Shown here one piece after another: positions 1 to 9,500 of a stretch of DNA of 64,000 nucleotides. This DNA is from Isoptericola cucumis (GTDB lineage Bacteria; Actinomycetota; Actinomycetes; Actinomycetales; Cellulomonadaceae), in NCBI RefSeq assembly GCF_014635665.1, contig NZ_BMDG01000003.1:62001-126000 (forward strand). Direction: 5' to 3'. The notes under the pieces were generated by a model that did no database searches, was not told the origin of the DNA, and was given only the letters and a program-made list of their open reading frames with translations. A program made the position numbers and the translations under genes. Positions within the stretch are counted from its first letter, which is position 1. Each line of letters starts with the position of its first letter.

Positions 1-1
1 G

Positions 2-523
2 CACGTCGAGCCGCACCACGTCGCGGGCGGCCTCGTCGTCGTCGCGGGCGTGGCGGTCGTCGCCGGCGCGGGCGCCCCGAAGCTCGTGGCCGACCGCGGC
101 GGCGCCGGCCTCCGCTGGGGCGTCTACACCGGCGCCACCATCGCGGCCTACACGCTGTGGGACGGCTTCGCCGTGACGACGCTCGGCCTCGACCCCGTCG
201 TCTACTTCGCGTTCTTCGCCGCCTGGCAGTCCATCACTCTCACGCCGGTGCTCGGGGGACGTGCCCGCCGCGCCGAGGCCCGCGACATGGTCCGCCGCCA
301 CCTGAGGGAGATCGTCCTCATCGGCGTGCTCTCCCCGCTGGCGTACATCCTGGTGCTGGTCGCGATGCAGACGGCGCCGATCGCCCTGGTGGCCCCCGCC
401 CGCGAGTCGAGCATCGTCGTCGGGACGCTGCTCGCGTGGTGGCTGTTCAAGGAGCCCCGGCCGGCCGCGAAGATCGCCGGGTCGGTGGTCGTCGTCGCGG
501 GCATCGCCCTGCTCTCGGTCTGA
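2..523 (+). CDS. EamA/DMT-family transporter permease, 3' part
   Basis: The reading frame is open from the left edge, so the start lies outside the window. The visible 173 residues are hydrophobic and show five membrane segments in the pattern of the second EamA repeat of drug/metabolite transporters. The end has the typical family features: PARESSIVVGTLLAWWLFKEP, i.e. a small-residue helix followed by a conserved glutamate-proline turn, and then a last helix. It would be an inner-membrane permease; the substrate cannot be told from sequence. The next gene is convergent. Confidence 0.8.
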   Translation, partial: HVEPHHVAGGLVVVAGVAVVAGAGAPKLVADRGGAGLRWGVYTGATIAAYTLWDGFAVTTLGLDPVVYFAFFAAWQSITLTPVLGGRARRAEARDMVRRHLREIVLIGVLSPLAYILVLVAMQTAPIALVAPARESSIVVGTLLAWWLFKEPRPAAKIAGSVVVVAGIALLSV

Positions 524-558
524 CGTCCTCGGCCCGGCGCTCGCGGGCCGACGCCGGT

Positions 559-1494
559 CTACGGCGCGGGCGGCAGCAGGGCGTCGCAGACGTCCAGGAG
601 CCGGGCCCGCAGCCCCTGGCCGCGCTCGGCGAAGGCGCGCTGGCGGCGGACGTATTCCGCCTTGCCGTCGGGCGTCTCGATCGGCACGGCCTCGACGCCG
701 TAGGCGGACACGTCGTACGGCGCGGCCGCCATGTCCGTGTACCGGACGTCGCGCGCCAGCTCGAACGAGTCGAGCAGCAGGTCGCCCGGGACGGCGGGCC
801 CGAGCTTCTGGGCCCACTTGTACAGGTCCATGGTGGCGTGCAGGCAGCCCGGCTGCTCCATCGCGGGCTGGCGCTCGCGGGTGGGCCGCAGCTGGTTGCG
901 CTCGCGGGCCTCGGGGGTGAAGAAGCGGAACGCGTCGAAGTGCGAGCAGCCGATGCGGTGCGACTCGACGACGGCGTCCGTGCCCTCGTGGCCGAGCCGC
1001 AGCGGCAGCGGGTGGCGGTGGTCGCGCCCCGCCGCCCGGTCCCGGTAGACCATCGCCCACTCGTGCAGCCCGAAGCAGCCGAACGTGCCCGGCCGCGACG
1101 CCGTGGCGCCGACCAGGGCGCGCACGTACCGCACGGTGTCCCCGCGGTCCGCGAGGAACGCGTCCGCGTCGAGCGTGGCGCCCGTGCCGCCGCCGGGCAG
1201 CGCGACCTCGCGGTACCAGCGCCACCCGGCGTGCTCGGCGGCGTCGGCGAGGACGACGCCCGCCCCGGGGTGCCAGCGGCGCAGGTGCGACACGCGGGTC
1301 GGGTAGTAGGTGAACAGGAAGTCCTCGATCGCGTGCGCCTCGCCCCGGTCGCGGGCGTCGCGCCAGACGGCCGTCAGGGCGTCGGCACGCTCCGCGTGGG
1401 CGGCCGCCGTCGGCCCCCAGGCGCTCGCGGGCACCGCCGCGTCGCCCGCTGCGCGGGGCGCGCGGCGGGTCGTCGGGGACGCGGGGGAGGGCAC
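559..1494 (-). CDS. Conserved actinobacterial protein, commonly annotated as 3-methyladenine DNA glycosylase
   Basis: A 311-residue soluble protein. It has family hallmarks such as EDFLFTYYPTR, LRRWHPGAGVVL, FGCFGLHEWAMVYR, HRIGCSHFDAFRFFTP and EQPGCLHATMDLYKWA. These match a conserved actinobacterial family that public annotation labels 3-methyladenine DNA glycosylase; I know of no direct test of that activity. The GTG at 1494 is chosen because a TACCCT -10 hexamer sits six bases upstream, which predicts a leaderless transcript; an upstream extension would run into the divergent phzF-like gene. The 61-bp gap to that gene holds both promoters. Confidence 0.7.
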   Translation of the reverse strand: MPSPASPTTRRAPRAAGDAAVPASAWGPTAAAHAERADALTAVWRDARDRGEAHAIEDFLFTYYPTRVSHLRRWHPGAGVVLADAAEHAGWRWYREVALPGGGTGATLDADAFLADRGDTVRYVRALVGATASRPGTFGCFGLHEWAMVYRDRAAGRDHRHPLPLRLGHEGTDAVVESHRIGCSHFDAFRFFTPEARERNQLRPTRERQPAMEQPGCLHATMDLYKWAQKLGPAVPGDLLLDSFELARDVRYTDMAAAPYDVSAYGVEAVPIETPDGKAEYVRRQRAFAERGQGLRARLLDVCDALLPPAP

Positions 1495-1500
1495 CGTCCC

Positions 1501-1506
1501 AGGGTA
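1501..1506 (-). promoter_or_regulatory. -10 hexamer TACCCT, leaderless start at 1494
   Basis: TACCCT lies six bases before the GTG at 1494 on the minus strand, so transcription should begin at or near the start codon. No Shine-Dalgarno sequence is present. Confidence 0.6.
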
Positions 1507-1542
1507 CGAGCCGCGCGCCGGGCCGGTGGCCGCGGACGGGGC

Positions 1543-1548
1543 TAGCGT
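1543..1548 (+). promoter_or_regulatory. -10 hexamer TAGCGT, leaderless start at 1556
   Basis: TAGCGT lies seven bases before the ATG at 1556. The spacing matches actinobacterial leaderless promoters, and no ribosome binding site is visible. Confidence 0.6.
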
Positions 1549-1555
1549 GTGCGAC

Positions 1556-2416
1556 ATGCCGCACACGCTCGGGCTCCGCCAGGTCGACGTCTTCGCCTCC
1601 GGTCCGTTGACCGGCAACCCGGTCGCCGTCGTGCACGACGCCGACGACCTCACCGACGACCGGATGGCGGCCTTCGCCCGGTGGACCAACCTGTCGGAGA
1701 CGACGTTCCTGCTCGCGCCCACCCACGCGCGCGCGGACTACCGCGTACGGATCTGGACGCCCGGCGGCGAGCTGCCGTTCGCCGGCCACCCCACGCTCGG
1801 CACGGCGCACGCGTGGCTCGAGGCCGGCGGCGTGCCCCGCACGGAGGGCGCCGTCGTGCAGGAGTGCGGGGTCGGGAACGTGACCCTCCGGCGCGGCGCC
1901 CCCGGCAGGCCCGACGACGGCCGGCTCGCCTTCGCCGGACCGCCGCTGCTGCGCTCCGGGTCGGTGGCGCCCGAGGACCTGGCGCACCTCGCGCGCGCCC
2001 TGCGCGTCCCGGTGAGCGACGTCGTCGACGCGGCCTGGGTGGACAACGGGCCGGGCTGGGTCGCGGCGCTGCTGCCGGACGCGGCCGCGGTGCTGGCGGT
2101 GGAGCCCGACCTCGCCGCCTTCGGCGACCTCAAGATCGGCGTCGTCGGGCCGTACGAGCCGGGGGAGTCGGACGCGGCCGTCGAGGTGCGCGCGTTCGTG
2201 CCCGGCCTCGGCGTGGCGGAGGACCCGGTCACGGGCAGCCTCAACGCCGGGATCGGCGAGTGGCTCGCCGGGCCGGTCCTGCCGGAGTCGTACGTCGCGT
2301 CGCAGGGCACGGTCCTCGGCCGGCGCGGGCGGGTCCACGTGCGTCGTGACACGGACGGCGTCGTGTGGGTCGGCGGGGACACGGTGACCACGATCAGCGG
2401 GTCGGTGACGCTCTGA
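1556..2416 (+). CDS. PhzF family isomerase-like protein
   Basis: A 286-residue protein of the PhzF/YddE family, whose fold resembles diaminopimelate epimerase. The N-terminus has the family pattern QVDVFASGPLTGNPVAVV. It is followed by NLSETTF with the candidate catalytic glutamate at residue 48, the half-repeat GGELPFAGHPTLGTAHA, and a C-terminal AEDPVTGSLNAGIGEWL. PhzF proteins isomerise small amino-acid-like substrates; the substrate here is unknown. The start at 1556 follows a leaderless -10. The 3' end overlaps the convergent membrane-protein gene by 23 bp. Confidence 0.85.
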   Translation: MPHTLGLRQVDVFASGPLTGNPVAVVHDADDLTDDRMAAFARWTNLSETTFLLAPTHARADYRVRIWTPGGELPFAGHPTLGTAHAWLEAGGVPRTEGAVVQECGVGNVTLRRGAPGRPDDGRLAFAGPPLLRSGSVAPEDLAHLARALRVPVSDVVDAAWVDNGPGWVAALLPDAAAVLAVEPDLAAFGDLKIGVVGPYEPGESDAAVEVRAFVPGLGVAEDPVTGSLNAGIGEWLAGPVLPESYVASQGTVLGRRGRVHVRRDTDGVVWVGGDTVTTISGSVTL

Positions 2417-3635
2417 CGTCCTCTGCCCGGTCGGCCGCCCGGTCGGCTGCGTGGTCGGCCACCGACCCGAGCAGCCGCTCGAGGGGCCCGCGCCCGAGCA
2501 GGAACCGCCACGCCGTCGCCGCGACGAGGGTCACGACCACCAGGAGCACGAGCGGCCCGTTCGTGGTCGACTCGAGCAGGTCCCAGCGCCAGATGGCGAC
2601 GATCTGCAGCGAGTAGACGGTCAGGGCCATGGCGCCGGTCGCCGCGAGCGGCGCGAGCACCCACCGTCCGACCCGCCCCACGTACAGGCACAGCCCCACG
2701 ACGGCGACGGCGAAGCCGCCGGAGCCGACGACCTCGAACGTCGTGTCGTGGTGCGGGCCCGCCAGCGCGAGGTACGCCGCCGCGGGCCACGGGTCGTCCC
2801 AGCCGTAGGGCGTCGTGGTGAGCAGGCTGGACGTGGTGGTGACCTGCAGGTCGATCGCCTCGGCCCCGCCCGCCGCGGCGACGAGCCGCTCGGACACGAT
2901 CCCCGCGACGGCCACGGCGGCGAGCCCGCCGACCAGCAGCCCGCGCCGCAGCCGGGGCGAGCGCAGGTCGCAGCGGCCGATCGCCATGCCCGCCAGCACG
3001 TACGCCATCCAGACCACGGCCGGGTAGTGGCCGGTGAGCACGAAGTCGGTCACGGAGCCCGACCCGTCGCGCGGCAGCCGCAGGCCCGCGCGGGCGAGCA
3101 CCTCCGGGCCCCAGTGCGCGAGCACCGGCCCGACGAGGGCGATCGTGGTGGCGAGCGCCGCGAGCCGCGGTGGGCGCCAGCGCAGGAACGGCAGCGCGAG
3201 CACGAAGTAGGCGGCGTAGAAGCCGAGGATCAGCGCGACCCGCGTCCCGAGCAGGTCGAGCAGCGCGACGAGCCCGAGCAAGAGCGCGGCCCGCACCAGC
3301 AGCCGGGTGCGCGCGCGGGTCAGGGCGGCGCCGGTCGCGGGCCGGGTGCCGCCGGAGACGATCGCGATCGAGACCCCCGCGACCAGCGCGAACAGGATGG
3401 ACGAGCGGCCGTGCGCGATCGACAGCCAGCCGGACAGGGTGCCCAGGTCGTCGGAGGTGACGCCGACGTGCGCGGTGAACATGCCGAGGACGGCGATCCC
3501 GCGGGCGACGTCGATGCCGGGCACGCGGCCGGGCCCGCCGGTGAGGTTCGCGGTGTGGCGGCGCCACCAGCCGCCCGCCGGCGTGGGCGGAGCGGTCGGG
3601 GCGGGGTCCGCGACGGGTCCCCGGGGCGCGCCCAT
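2394..3635 (-). CDS. DUF418/DUF1624-like polytopic acyltransferase-type membrane protein
   Basis: A 413-residue protein with about ten hydrophobic segments. After a proline-rich cytoplasmic N-terminus comes RVPGIDVARGIAVLGMFTAHVG. This is the signature of heparan-alpha-glucosaminide acetyltransferase-like (DUF1624) and YeiB-like (DUF418) families, in which the conserved Asp/Arg and His lie at the first membrane helix. The C-terminal part ends with TVYSLQIVAIWRWDLL, as in DUF418. It may transfer acyl groups across the membrane, but no function is shown. The ATG at 3635 is preceded at seven bases by CATCCT, one mismatch from the leaderless -10 pattern. It overlaps the convergent phzF-like gene. 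Confidence 0.7.
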   Translation of the reverse strand: MGAPRGPVADPAPTAPPTPAGGWWRRHTANLTGGPGRVPGIDVARGIAVLGMFTAHVGVTSDDLGTLSGWLSIAHGRSSILFALVAGVSIAIVSGGTRPATGAALTRARTRLLVRAALLLGLVALLDLLGTRVALILGFYAAYFVLALPFLRWRPPRLAALATTIALVGPVLAHWGPEVLARAGLRLPRDGSGSVTDFVLTGHYPAVVWMAYVLAGMAIGRCDLRSPRLRRGLLVGGLAAVAVAGIVSERLVAAAGGAEAIDLQVTTTSSLLTTTPYGWDDPWPAAAYLALAGPHHDTTFEVVGSGGFAVAVVGLCLYVGRVGRWVLAPLAATGAMALTVYSLQIVAIWRWDLLESTTNGPLVLLVVVTLVAATAWRFLLGRGPLERLLGSVADHAADRAADRAEDVRASPTR

Positions 3636-3726
3636 GGCGCCAAGGATGCCACCCGGAGCCGTCCCACGGCAGGCCGCGCGTCGTCCGCAGGGTGAGAACC
3701 CGCCGGTGGGGAGGCGTCCGGGTCAC

Positions 3727-3732
3727 TACCGT
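3727..3732 (+). promoter_or_regulatory. -10 hexamer TACCGT, leaderless start at 3740
   Basis: TACCGT lies seven bases before the ATG at 3740, with no ribosome binding site. Confidence 0.6.
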
Positions 3733-3739
3733 GGGGCCC

Positions 3740-4654
3740 ATGAGCGACCAGCCCTCGGCGTCCGCCCCCGACCTGACCGGTTCGGAGTTCGCCGGCGCCG
3801 ATCTCAACGACGCGATCGAGGCCCCCAGCACCCACCACACGGTGCCCAGCAAGGAGTCGGAGTCGTACACGCACGGCCACCACGAGTCCGTGCTGCGCTC
3901 CCACCGCAGCCGCACCGTGCAGAACTCGGCGGGCTTCCTCATGCCGCACCTGCGCGACGACATGTCCCTGCTCGACGTCGGTTGCGGCCCGGGCACGGTC
4001 ACCGCCGACTTCGCCCGGATCCTGGCCGGCGGCGACGTGGTCGGCGTCGACGCGTCCGAGAACGTCCTCGACGCGGCGCGCGAGCACGCCGCGGCGCTCG
4101 GCTACGCCAACGTCCGCTTCGAGCAGGCCAACGCCTACGAGCTGCCCTTCGACGACGACGTGTTCGACGTCGTCTACGCCCACCAGCTGCTGCAGCACCT
4201 GTCCGACCCGGTCGCGGCGCTGCGCGAGATGAAGCGGGTCGCCAAGCCCGGCGGGCTGGTCGCCGTGCGCGACGCCGACTACGCGGCGATGGCCTGGTAC
4301 CCGGAGTCGAACGGCCTCGAGGAGTGGAACACCCTCTACCACGAGGTCACGCACGCCTACGGCTTCGAGCCCGACGCCGGACGCCGGCTCATGTCCTGGG
4401 TGCAGGAGGCGGGCCTCGGGGGCATCGTGCCGTCGGCGTCGTCCTGGTGCTACGCCACGCCCACCGACCGGCAGTGGTGGGGCGAGCTGTGGGCCGAGCG
4501 CTGCGTGGAGTCCAACTTCGCGGTCCAGGCCAAGGAGTCCGGCCTGGCGGACGACGTGGCGCTCGAGCAGATCGCGCAGGACTGGCAGGCCTGGGCGCAG
4601 GCGCCCGACGGCTGGTTCGCCATCCTGCACGGCGAGGTGCTCGCCCGCGCGTGA
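3740..4654 (+). CDS. Class I SAM-dependent methyltransferase
   Basis: A 304-residue protein with a Rossmann-fold methyltransferase core. Motif I LLDVGCGPG is at residues 77-85, the acidic ribose-binding residue is in VVGVDAS shortly after, and FDVVYAHQLLQHLSDP represents the motif near the substrate pocket. A C-terminal region with several tryptophans probably forms the acceptor-binding part. It resembles UbiE/Coq5-type methyltransferases, but the substrate is unknown. The ATG at 3740 is preferred because of its -10 hexamer at seven bases; the N-terminal 60 residues are polar and poorly conserved. Confidence 0.85.
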   Translation: MSDQPSASAPDLTGSEFAGADLNDAIEAPSTHHTVPSKESESYTHGHHESVLRSHRSRTVQNSAGFLMPHLRDDMSLLDVGCGPGTVTADFARILAGGDVVGVDASENVLDAAREHAAALGYANVRFEQANAYELPFDDDVFDVVYAHQLLQHLSDPVAALREMKRVAKPGGLVAVRDADYAAMAWYPESNGLEEWNTLYHEVTHAYGFEPDAGRRLMSWVQEAGLGGIVPSASSWCYATPTDRQWWGELWAERCVESNFAVQAKESGLADDVALEQIAQDWQAWAQAPDGWFAILHGEVLARA

Positions 4655-4667
4655 ACCGTCGCGCCAG

Positions 4668-4673
4668 TACGCT
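4668..4673 (+). promoter_or_regulatory. -10 hexamer TACGCT, leaderless start at 4680
   Basis: TACGCT lies six bases before the GTG at 4680. This promoter probably also drives the downstream NUDIX gene. Confidence 0.6.
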
Positions 4674-4679
4674 GGGCGC

Positions 4680-5462
4680 GTGCGCATCGCGAGATTCACC
4701 ACCGGAGACGACCCCCGCTTCGCCCTGGTCCAGGCCGAGGGCGACAAGACCTTCCTCGCCGTGCTGGGCGGTGACCCGCTGTCCATGCCGGCGATGCCGA
4801 CGGGGGAGCGGATCGAGCTCGGCGACGGCGTGCGGCTGCTGGCGCCGGTCATCCCGCGCTCCAAGGTGGTCGCGGTGGGCAAGAACTACGCCGACCACGC
4901 GAAGGAGATGGGCGGCGAGGTGCCGGCCACGCCGCTGCTGTTCTTCAAGCCGAACACGTCCGTCGTCGGCCCGGACGACCCGGTCGTCCTCCCCGAGTTC
5001 ACGCGCGAGGTCAGCTACGAGGCCGAGCTCGCCGTCGTGATCTCCAAGGTGTGCAAGGACGTCGAGCCCGAGAACGCCCGGTCGTACGTGCTGGGCTACA
5101 CCGTCGCGAACGACGTGACCGCGCGTGACGCCCAGCGCACCGACGGCCAGTGGGCGCGGGCCAAGGGCTTCGACACCTCCTGCCCGCTGGGGCCGTGGAT
5201 CGACACCGACCTCGACCCGGAGGACGTCGGCGTGCGCAGCTACGTCAACGGGGAGCTCAAGCAGGACGGCCGCACCGCGGACATGGTCTTCGACGTCCCG
5301 TTCCTCGTGTCGTACATCAGCAAGGCGATGACCCTGCTGCCGGGCGACGTGATCCTCACCGGCACCCCCGCCGGCGTCGGGCGCATCGACCACGGCGACC
5401 GCGTCGAGTGCGAGGTCGAGGGGATCGGCACGCTCGCCAACCCCGTGTTCCGCCGCGACTGA
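4680..5462 (+). CDS. Fumarylacetoacetate hydrolase family protein
   Basis: A 260-residue FAH-fold protein. VVAVGKNYADHAKEMG opens the catalytic domain. The metal-binding acidic residues fall in EVSYEAELAVVI, and NDVTARDAQ and GDVILTGTPAGVG are family motifs. Such proteins hydrolyse or isomerise acylpyruvate-like compounds. In actinobacteria a member often sits just before gltX, as here, but the physiological substrate is not established. The GTG at 4680 is set by the leaderless -10. The stop is one base before the next GTG. Confidence 0.85.
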   Translation: MRIARFTTGDDPRFALVQAEGDKTFLAVLGGDPLSMPAMPTGERIELGDGVRLLAPVIPRSKVVAVGKNYADHAKEMGGEVPATPLLFFKPNTSVVGPDDPVVLPEFTREVSYEAELAVVISKVCKDVEPENARSYVLGYTVANDVTARDAQRTDGQWARAKGFDTSCPLGPWIDTDLDPEDVGVRSYVNGELKQDGRTADMVFDVPFLVSYISKAMTLLPGDVILTGTPAGVGRIDHGDRVECEVEGIGTLANPVFRRD

Positions 5463-5463
5463 C

Positions 5464-6033
5464 GTGACGGACCTGCGAGCCGACGCCCGGTCCGTGCTCC
5501 GGCGGGCGGCGCCGGCCACGGAGCACCAGCGGGCCCTGCGCGACCGGTTCGTCACGCACCTCGACGACCACCCGGACGGCGCGTGGCGCACCTGCCGGCC
5601 GGACCACCTCACCGCGTCGACGGTCGTGCTCTCCGCGGACGGCGCCCACGTGCTGCTCACCCTGCACGCCAAGGCACGCCGGTGGTTCCAGCTCGGCGGC
5701 CACCTCGAACCGGGGGACCGCACGCTGGCGGGTGCCGCCCGGCGGGAGGCGGTGGAGGAGTCGGGGATCGACGTCGAGCTCGATCCCGTCCCGGTGCACC
5801 TCGACGAGCACGCGGTGCCGTTCTGCGGTCCTGACGCCGAGGCGCACCATCTGGACGTGCGCTTCGTCGCCGTCGCCGCCGACGGCGCCCGACCCGCGGC
5901 GAGCGACGAGTCCCTCGAGCTGCGCTGGTGGCCCGTCGCCGACCTGCCGAACCCGGACCTGGCGGAGCCGGTGGCGCTCGCCGTCGCTCGCGTGGGCGCC
6001 CGACAGGGGCTCGCCGACCGCGGCTCGCGGTAG
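5464..6033 (+). CDS. NUDIX hydrolase
   Basis: A 189-residue protein with a Nudix box, GGHLEPGD followed by REAVEESGI, fitting the GX5EX7REUXEEXGU pattern except that Asp replaces the first Glu. This motif binds Mg2+ and positions pyrophosphate-containing substrates. The first 45 residues form an extra helical lead-in. The GTG at 5464 follows the upstream stop by one base, so translation is probably coupled to the FAH-family gene. The substrate is unknown. Confidence 0.85.
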   Translation: MTDLRADARSVLRRAAPATEHQRALRDRFVTHLDDHPDGAWRTCRPDHLTASTVVLSADGAHVLLTLHAKARRWFQLGGHLEPGDRTLAGAARREAVEESGIDVELDPVPVHLDEHAVPFCGPDAEAHHLDVRFVAVAADGARPAASDESLELRWWPVADLPNPDLAEPVALAVARVGARQGLADRGSR

Positions 6034-6070
6034 CGGTCCCCGCCGATGCCGGCCGGGGCCCGGGGCCAAC

Positions 6071-6076
6071 TACGCT
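6071..6076 (+). promoter_or_regulatory. -10 hexamer TACGCT, leaderless start of gltX
   Basis: TACGCT lies six bases before the GTG at 6083. An in-frame extension upstream would overlap the NUDIX gene. Confidence 0.6.
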
Positions 6077-6082
6077 GTTCCC

Positions 6083-7534
6083 GTGATCCCCGCACCTGGT
6101 TCTTCCGACGTCCGTGTCCGCTTCGCCCCGTCCCCGACGGGCATGTTCCACGTGGGCGGCGGCCGCTCGGCGCTGTTCAACTGGGCGATGGCCAAGCAGT
6201 CGGGCGGCACGTTCGTGCTGCGCGTCGAGGACACCGACGCGGCGCGGAACAGGCCCGAGTGGACCGACGGCATCCTGACGGCGCTCGCCGCGCTCGGCAT
6301 GCACGCCGACGACCCGACGTTCGAGGGCCCCTACTTCCAGTCGCAGAACGTCGAGAAGCACCGCGCCGCCACCGGGCGCCTGCTGGAGGCGGGCCGCGCC
6401 TACTACTGCGACTGCACGCGCGACGACGTCGCCGCCCGCACGGGCAACCCGCAGTCGGGCTACGACGGGTTCTGCCGCGACCGCGGCCTCGCCTACGAGC
6501 CCGGCCGGGCGCTGCGCTTCCGCACGCCGGACGAGGGCGAGACGCAGGTCGTGGACCTCATCCGCGGCAACCCGGTCTTCCCGAACTCCGCCATCGAGGA
6601 CTTCATCGTCGCCCGCGGCGACGGGTCGCCGGTGTTCCTGCTCGCCAACGTCGTCGACGACCTCGACGAGGGCATCACGCACGTCGTGCGCGGCGAGGAG
6701 CACCTGTCGAACACGCCCAAGCAGCAGCTGCTGTGGGAGGCGCTCGGCGCCACGCCGCCGGTCTGGGCGCACCTGCCGGTCATCGTCAACGAGAAGCGGC
6801 AGAAGCTGTCCAAGCGCCGCGACAAGGTGGCGCTCGAGGACTACCTCGCCGAGGGCTACCTGCCCGACGCGATGGTCAACTACCTCATGCTGCTCGGCTG
6901 GGCGCCGGGCAACGACGAGGAGATCCTGCCGTTCGACGAGCTGGTCTCCCGGTTCCGCATCGAGGACGTGAACAGCGCGTCGGCGTTCTTCGACGTCAAG
7001 AAGCTCACGTCGTTCAACGGCGAGTACATCCGGGCGCTGTCGCTCGACGAGTTCGTCGCCGCCGTCGACCCGTGGCTGCACGCCCCGCACGCGCCGTGGA
7101 CGGAGGAGCAGTACGACGCCGCCGCGTTCGCCCGTGTCGCGCCGCTCGCGCAGTCGCGCGTCGCCCTGCTGGCCGACATCACCGACAACGTCGACTTCCT
7201 GTTCCTCGACGTGCCGGTGGACGACGAGCGGTCGTGGGCCAAGGCGATGAAGCCGGGCGCCGCGGAGCTGCTCGCGGACGCCCGCGAGGCGATGGCGGCG
7301 CTCGGGACGTGGGAGGCCGAGCCGCTCAAGGACCTCGTCACCCAGGTGGGCGAGAAGCACGGCCTCAAGCTGGGCAAGGCGCAAGCGCCGGTGCGCGTCG
7401 CGGTCACGGGCCGGACGGTGGGGCTGCCGCTGTTCGAGTCGCTCGAGGTGCTCGGGCGCGAGCGCACGCTGTCGCGGGTCGACGCCGCGATCGCGCGCCT
7501 CGCCGCCGCACCGGCAGCGGACGCCCCGGCGTGA
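6083..7534 (+). CDS. gltX: Glutamate--tRNA ligase
   Basis: A 483-residue class I aminoacyl-tRNA synthetase that charges tRNA-Glu, and in bacteria lacking GlnRS also tRNA-Gln for later amidation. VRFAPSPTG then [12 protein letters not shown] carries the HIGH-like motif, here [13 protein letters not shown] is the KMSKS-type loop. The C-terminal half is the helical anticodon-binding region. Length is normal. The GTG at 6083 is supported by its leaderless -10. The stop TGA overlaps the GTG of the HAD gene (GTGA), so the two are co-translated. Confidence 0.95.
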   Translation: MIPAPGSSDVRVRFAPSPTGMFHVGGGRSALFNWAMAKQSGGTFVLRVEDTDAARNRPEWTDGILTALAALGMHADDPTFEGPYFQSQNVEKHRAATGRLLEAGRAYYCDCTRDDVAARTGNPQSGYDGFCRDRGLAYEPGRALRFRTPDEGETQVVDLIRGNPVFPNSAIEDFIVARGDGSPVFLLANVVDDLDEGITHVVRGEEHLSNTPKQQLLWEALGATPPVWAHLPVIVNEKRQKLSKRRDKVALEDYLAEGYLPDAMVNYLMLLGWAPGNDEEILPFDELVSRFRIEDVNSASAFFDVKKLTSFNGEYIRALSLDEFVAAVDPWLHAPHAPWTEEQYDAAAFARVAPLAQSRVALLADITDNVDFLFLDVPVDDERSWAKAMKPGAAELLADAREAMAALGTWEAEPLKDLVTQVGEKHGLKLGKAQAPVRVAVTGRTVGLPLFESLEVLGRERTLSRVDAAIARLAAAPAADAPA

Positions 7535-8271
7535 CCGGGCGCGTCGACGGCGTCCTGCTCGACGTCGACGACACGCTCGTCGACACCAAGGGCGCGTTCG
7601 CTGCGGCGCTCACCGCCGTCGCCGTGGAGCACCTGCCGCACGTCCCGGCCGACGAGTACCCGCGGCTGCTGGCGCACTGGCGCTCCGACCCGGGCGGCCA
7701 CTACCGGCGCTACACGCGCGGCGAGACCGACCACCGCACGCAGCGACTGCTGCGCGCCGACCTGCTGCACCGCACGTTCGGCGGCGAGCCCGTCACCGAG
7801 CACACGTTCGCCGACTGGGACGCCCTCTTCTGGGGCACCTTCGAACGGTCGTGGCGCCCGTTCGACGACGCCCGCCCCGCGCTCGACGCGCTGCGGGCCG
7901 GCGGGGTCGCGGTGGGCGTCGTCACCAACGCCGCCACCGAGCTGCAGGAGCGCAAGCTGCGCGTGGCCGGGCTGGCGGACCTGCCCGTGCTCGTGGGCGT
8001 GGACACCCTCGGCTACGGCAAGCCGCACCCGGACGTCTTCACCCAGGGCGCGCGCCTGCTGGGCACCTCCGCGGCGCGCACCGCGTACGTGGGCGACGAG
8101 CCGGAGGTCGACGCGCGCGGCGCGCACGACGCCGGCCTGGTCGGCGTCTGGCTCGACCGGCCGGGCGCGCGCCGGGACGGCGAGCACGACGTGGACGTCG
8201 CGGCGATGCGGGGTGCCGGGATCGTCGTCGTGCCCGGACTGGCGGACCTGGCCGCGGCCCTCGGCCTCTGA
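7531..8271 (+). CDS. HAD superfamily hydrolase
   Basis: A 246-residue phosphatase-type HAD protein. Motif I is [11 protein letters not shown], with nucleophile and acid/base aspartates. Motif II is VVTNAAT, the motif III lysine is in [10 protein letters not shown], and motif IV is [16 protein letters not shown] helical cap lies between motifs I and II. It starts four bases inside the end of gltX. The substrate is unknown; members next to gltX are common in actinobacteria and may be house-cleaning phosphatases. Confidence 0.9.
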   Translation: MTGRVDGVLLDVDDTLVDTKGAFAAALTAVAVEHLPHVPADEYPRLLAHWRSDPGGHYRRYTRGETDHRTQRLLRADLLHRTFGGEPVTEHTFADWDALFWGTFERSWRPFDDARPALDALRAGGVAVGVVTNAATELQERKLRVAGLADLPVLVGVDTLGYGKPHPDVFTQGARLLGTSAARTAYVGDEPEVDARGAHDAGLVGVWLDRPGARRDGEHDVDVAAMRGAGIVVVPGLADLAAALGL

Positions 8272-8281
8272 CCCGCGGCCG

Positions 8282-9430
8282 TCAGGGGGCGAGCAGGAGG
8301 ACCGCGGCCAGCCCGATCCCGGTGACGGCGACGGCGCCCAGCGCCCCGAGCAGGAGCGGCCGGCGGGCGGTGCGCGCCAGGCGCGGCACGTCGACGCCCA
8401 TGCCCAGGGCGAACATCGCGGCCACGAACAGGACGGTCGTGACCTGGGTGGCGGCGTCCGTCACCGCCTCGGGCAGGACGCCCGTGCTGCGCACCAGCAC
8501 CGCCGCGAGGAAGCCGAGCACGAAGCCGGGGACGGGCGCCGCGCGCGACCCGGTGCCGCGACCGTCCTCGGCCGCGCCGCGCGTTGACCGCCGCGCGAGC
8601 ACCGCGCCGGTCCCGGCGACGATCGGGGCGAGGAGCACCACGCGCGCGAGCTTGGTGACGGTCGCGGTGGCGAGGGCCGCCGCCGAGACGGTCCCGGCCG
8701 CGGCGACCACCTGCGCGACCTCCTGCACGCTGGCGCCGATCCACAGGCCGGCCTGGTGGTCGGTGAGGCCCAGCGCGCCCGCGAGCAGCGGCAGCGCGAC
8801 GATCGCCACCGTCCCGTAGACGGTGACGAGCGCGAGCGCCGCGGCGACGTCGTCCCGCAGCCGGGCCGGTGCGCCCGGCCCCGACCGCGGGTCGCGCTCG
8901 AGGACGCTGGTCATCGCCGAGACGGCCGCCGCGCCGCAGATGGAGAAGCCTGTGGCCACGAGCAGGGTGGTGCGGTGCGGGACCTTCAGCAGGCGGCCCA
9001 GCGCGAGGATCGCGGCGAACGTCCCTGCCACGGTGACGACGACGACGGCGATGCCGCGCCAGCCGAGCGCCAGGACGTCCGGGATCGCGAGCTGCAGCCC
9101 GAGCAGGACCACTCCCGCCCGCAGCACCGTGCGCGCCGTCCACTCTGTGCCCGGCGCGATCCGTGCGCCCACCAGCGCCGCGGTGCCGCCGTTCCCCACG
9201 AGCCGGCCGAGCACGGAGCCGACGACGGCCCCGGCGACCAGCGCGAGGACCAGCGGGGACAGCGCCCCGCCCGTGACGGGGCCCAGGAGTCGGCTGCCCG
9301 CCAGCAGGACGGCCGTCGCGGCCGCGGCGAGCGCGAGGCCGGGCAGCAGTCGTGCGACGGCGGTGCGCCGGGTCGCCGCGCCGGTGTGCGGGGGATGGTG
9401 GGGTGGTGCGGTCGGGGGAGTGGTCGTCAC
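8282..9430 (-). CDS. YeiH-type putative sulfate exporter (UPF0324)
   Basis: A 382-residue membrane protein with about ten helices. Family features include GLQLAIPDVLALGWRG, TGFSICGAAAVSAM with a conserved Cys, and HQAGLWIGASVQEVAQVVAA. The family is annotated as putative sulfate exporters and is typically controlled by a divergent LysR regulator, exactly as here. The GTG at 9430 gives a proline-rich cytoplasmic tail of about 25 residues before the first helix; CAGCCT at six bases resembles the leaderless -10 with one mismatch. It converges on the HAD gene, 10 bp away. Confidence 0.85.
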   Translation of the reverse strand: MTTTPPTAPPHHPPHTGAATRRTAVARLLPGLALAAAATAVLLAGSRLLGPVTGGALSPLVLALVAGAVVGSVLGRLVGNGGTAALVGARIAPGTEWTARTVLRAGVVLLGLQLAIPDVLALGWRGIAVVVVTVAGTFAAILALGRLLKVPHRTTLLVATGFSICGAAAVSAMTSVLERDPRSGPGAPARLRDDVAAALALVTVYGTVAIVALPLLAGALGLTDHQAGLWIGASVQEVAQVVAAAGTVSAAALATATVTKLARVVLLAPIVAGTGAVLARRSTRGAAEDGRGTGSRAAPVPGFVLGFLAAVLVRSTGVLPEAVTDAATQVTTVLFVAAMFALGMGVDVPRLARTARRPLLLGALGAVAVTGIGLAAVLLLAP

Positions 9431-9488
9431 GCCCCCAGGCTGGTCGCTCGCGCGGTGCGGCCGGAAGCGCCAGGTGCCGATCGATCCA

Positions 9489-9494
9489 TAGACT
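9489..9494 (+). promoter_or_regulatory. -10 hexamer TAGACT, leaderless start at 9501
   Basis: TAGACT lies six bases before the ATG at 9501, in the 70-bp divergent gap that should also contain the regulator's own binding site. Confidence 0.6.
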
Positions 9495-9500
9495 GGCGCT

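Noticed and set aside
2451-3695. Long plus-strand frame opposite the membrane acyltransferase-like gene
   Set aside because: High-GC antisense shadow rich in Arg, Pro and Gly, with no start signal; the minus-strand frame has the family motifs.
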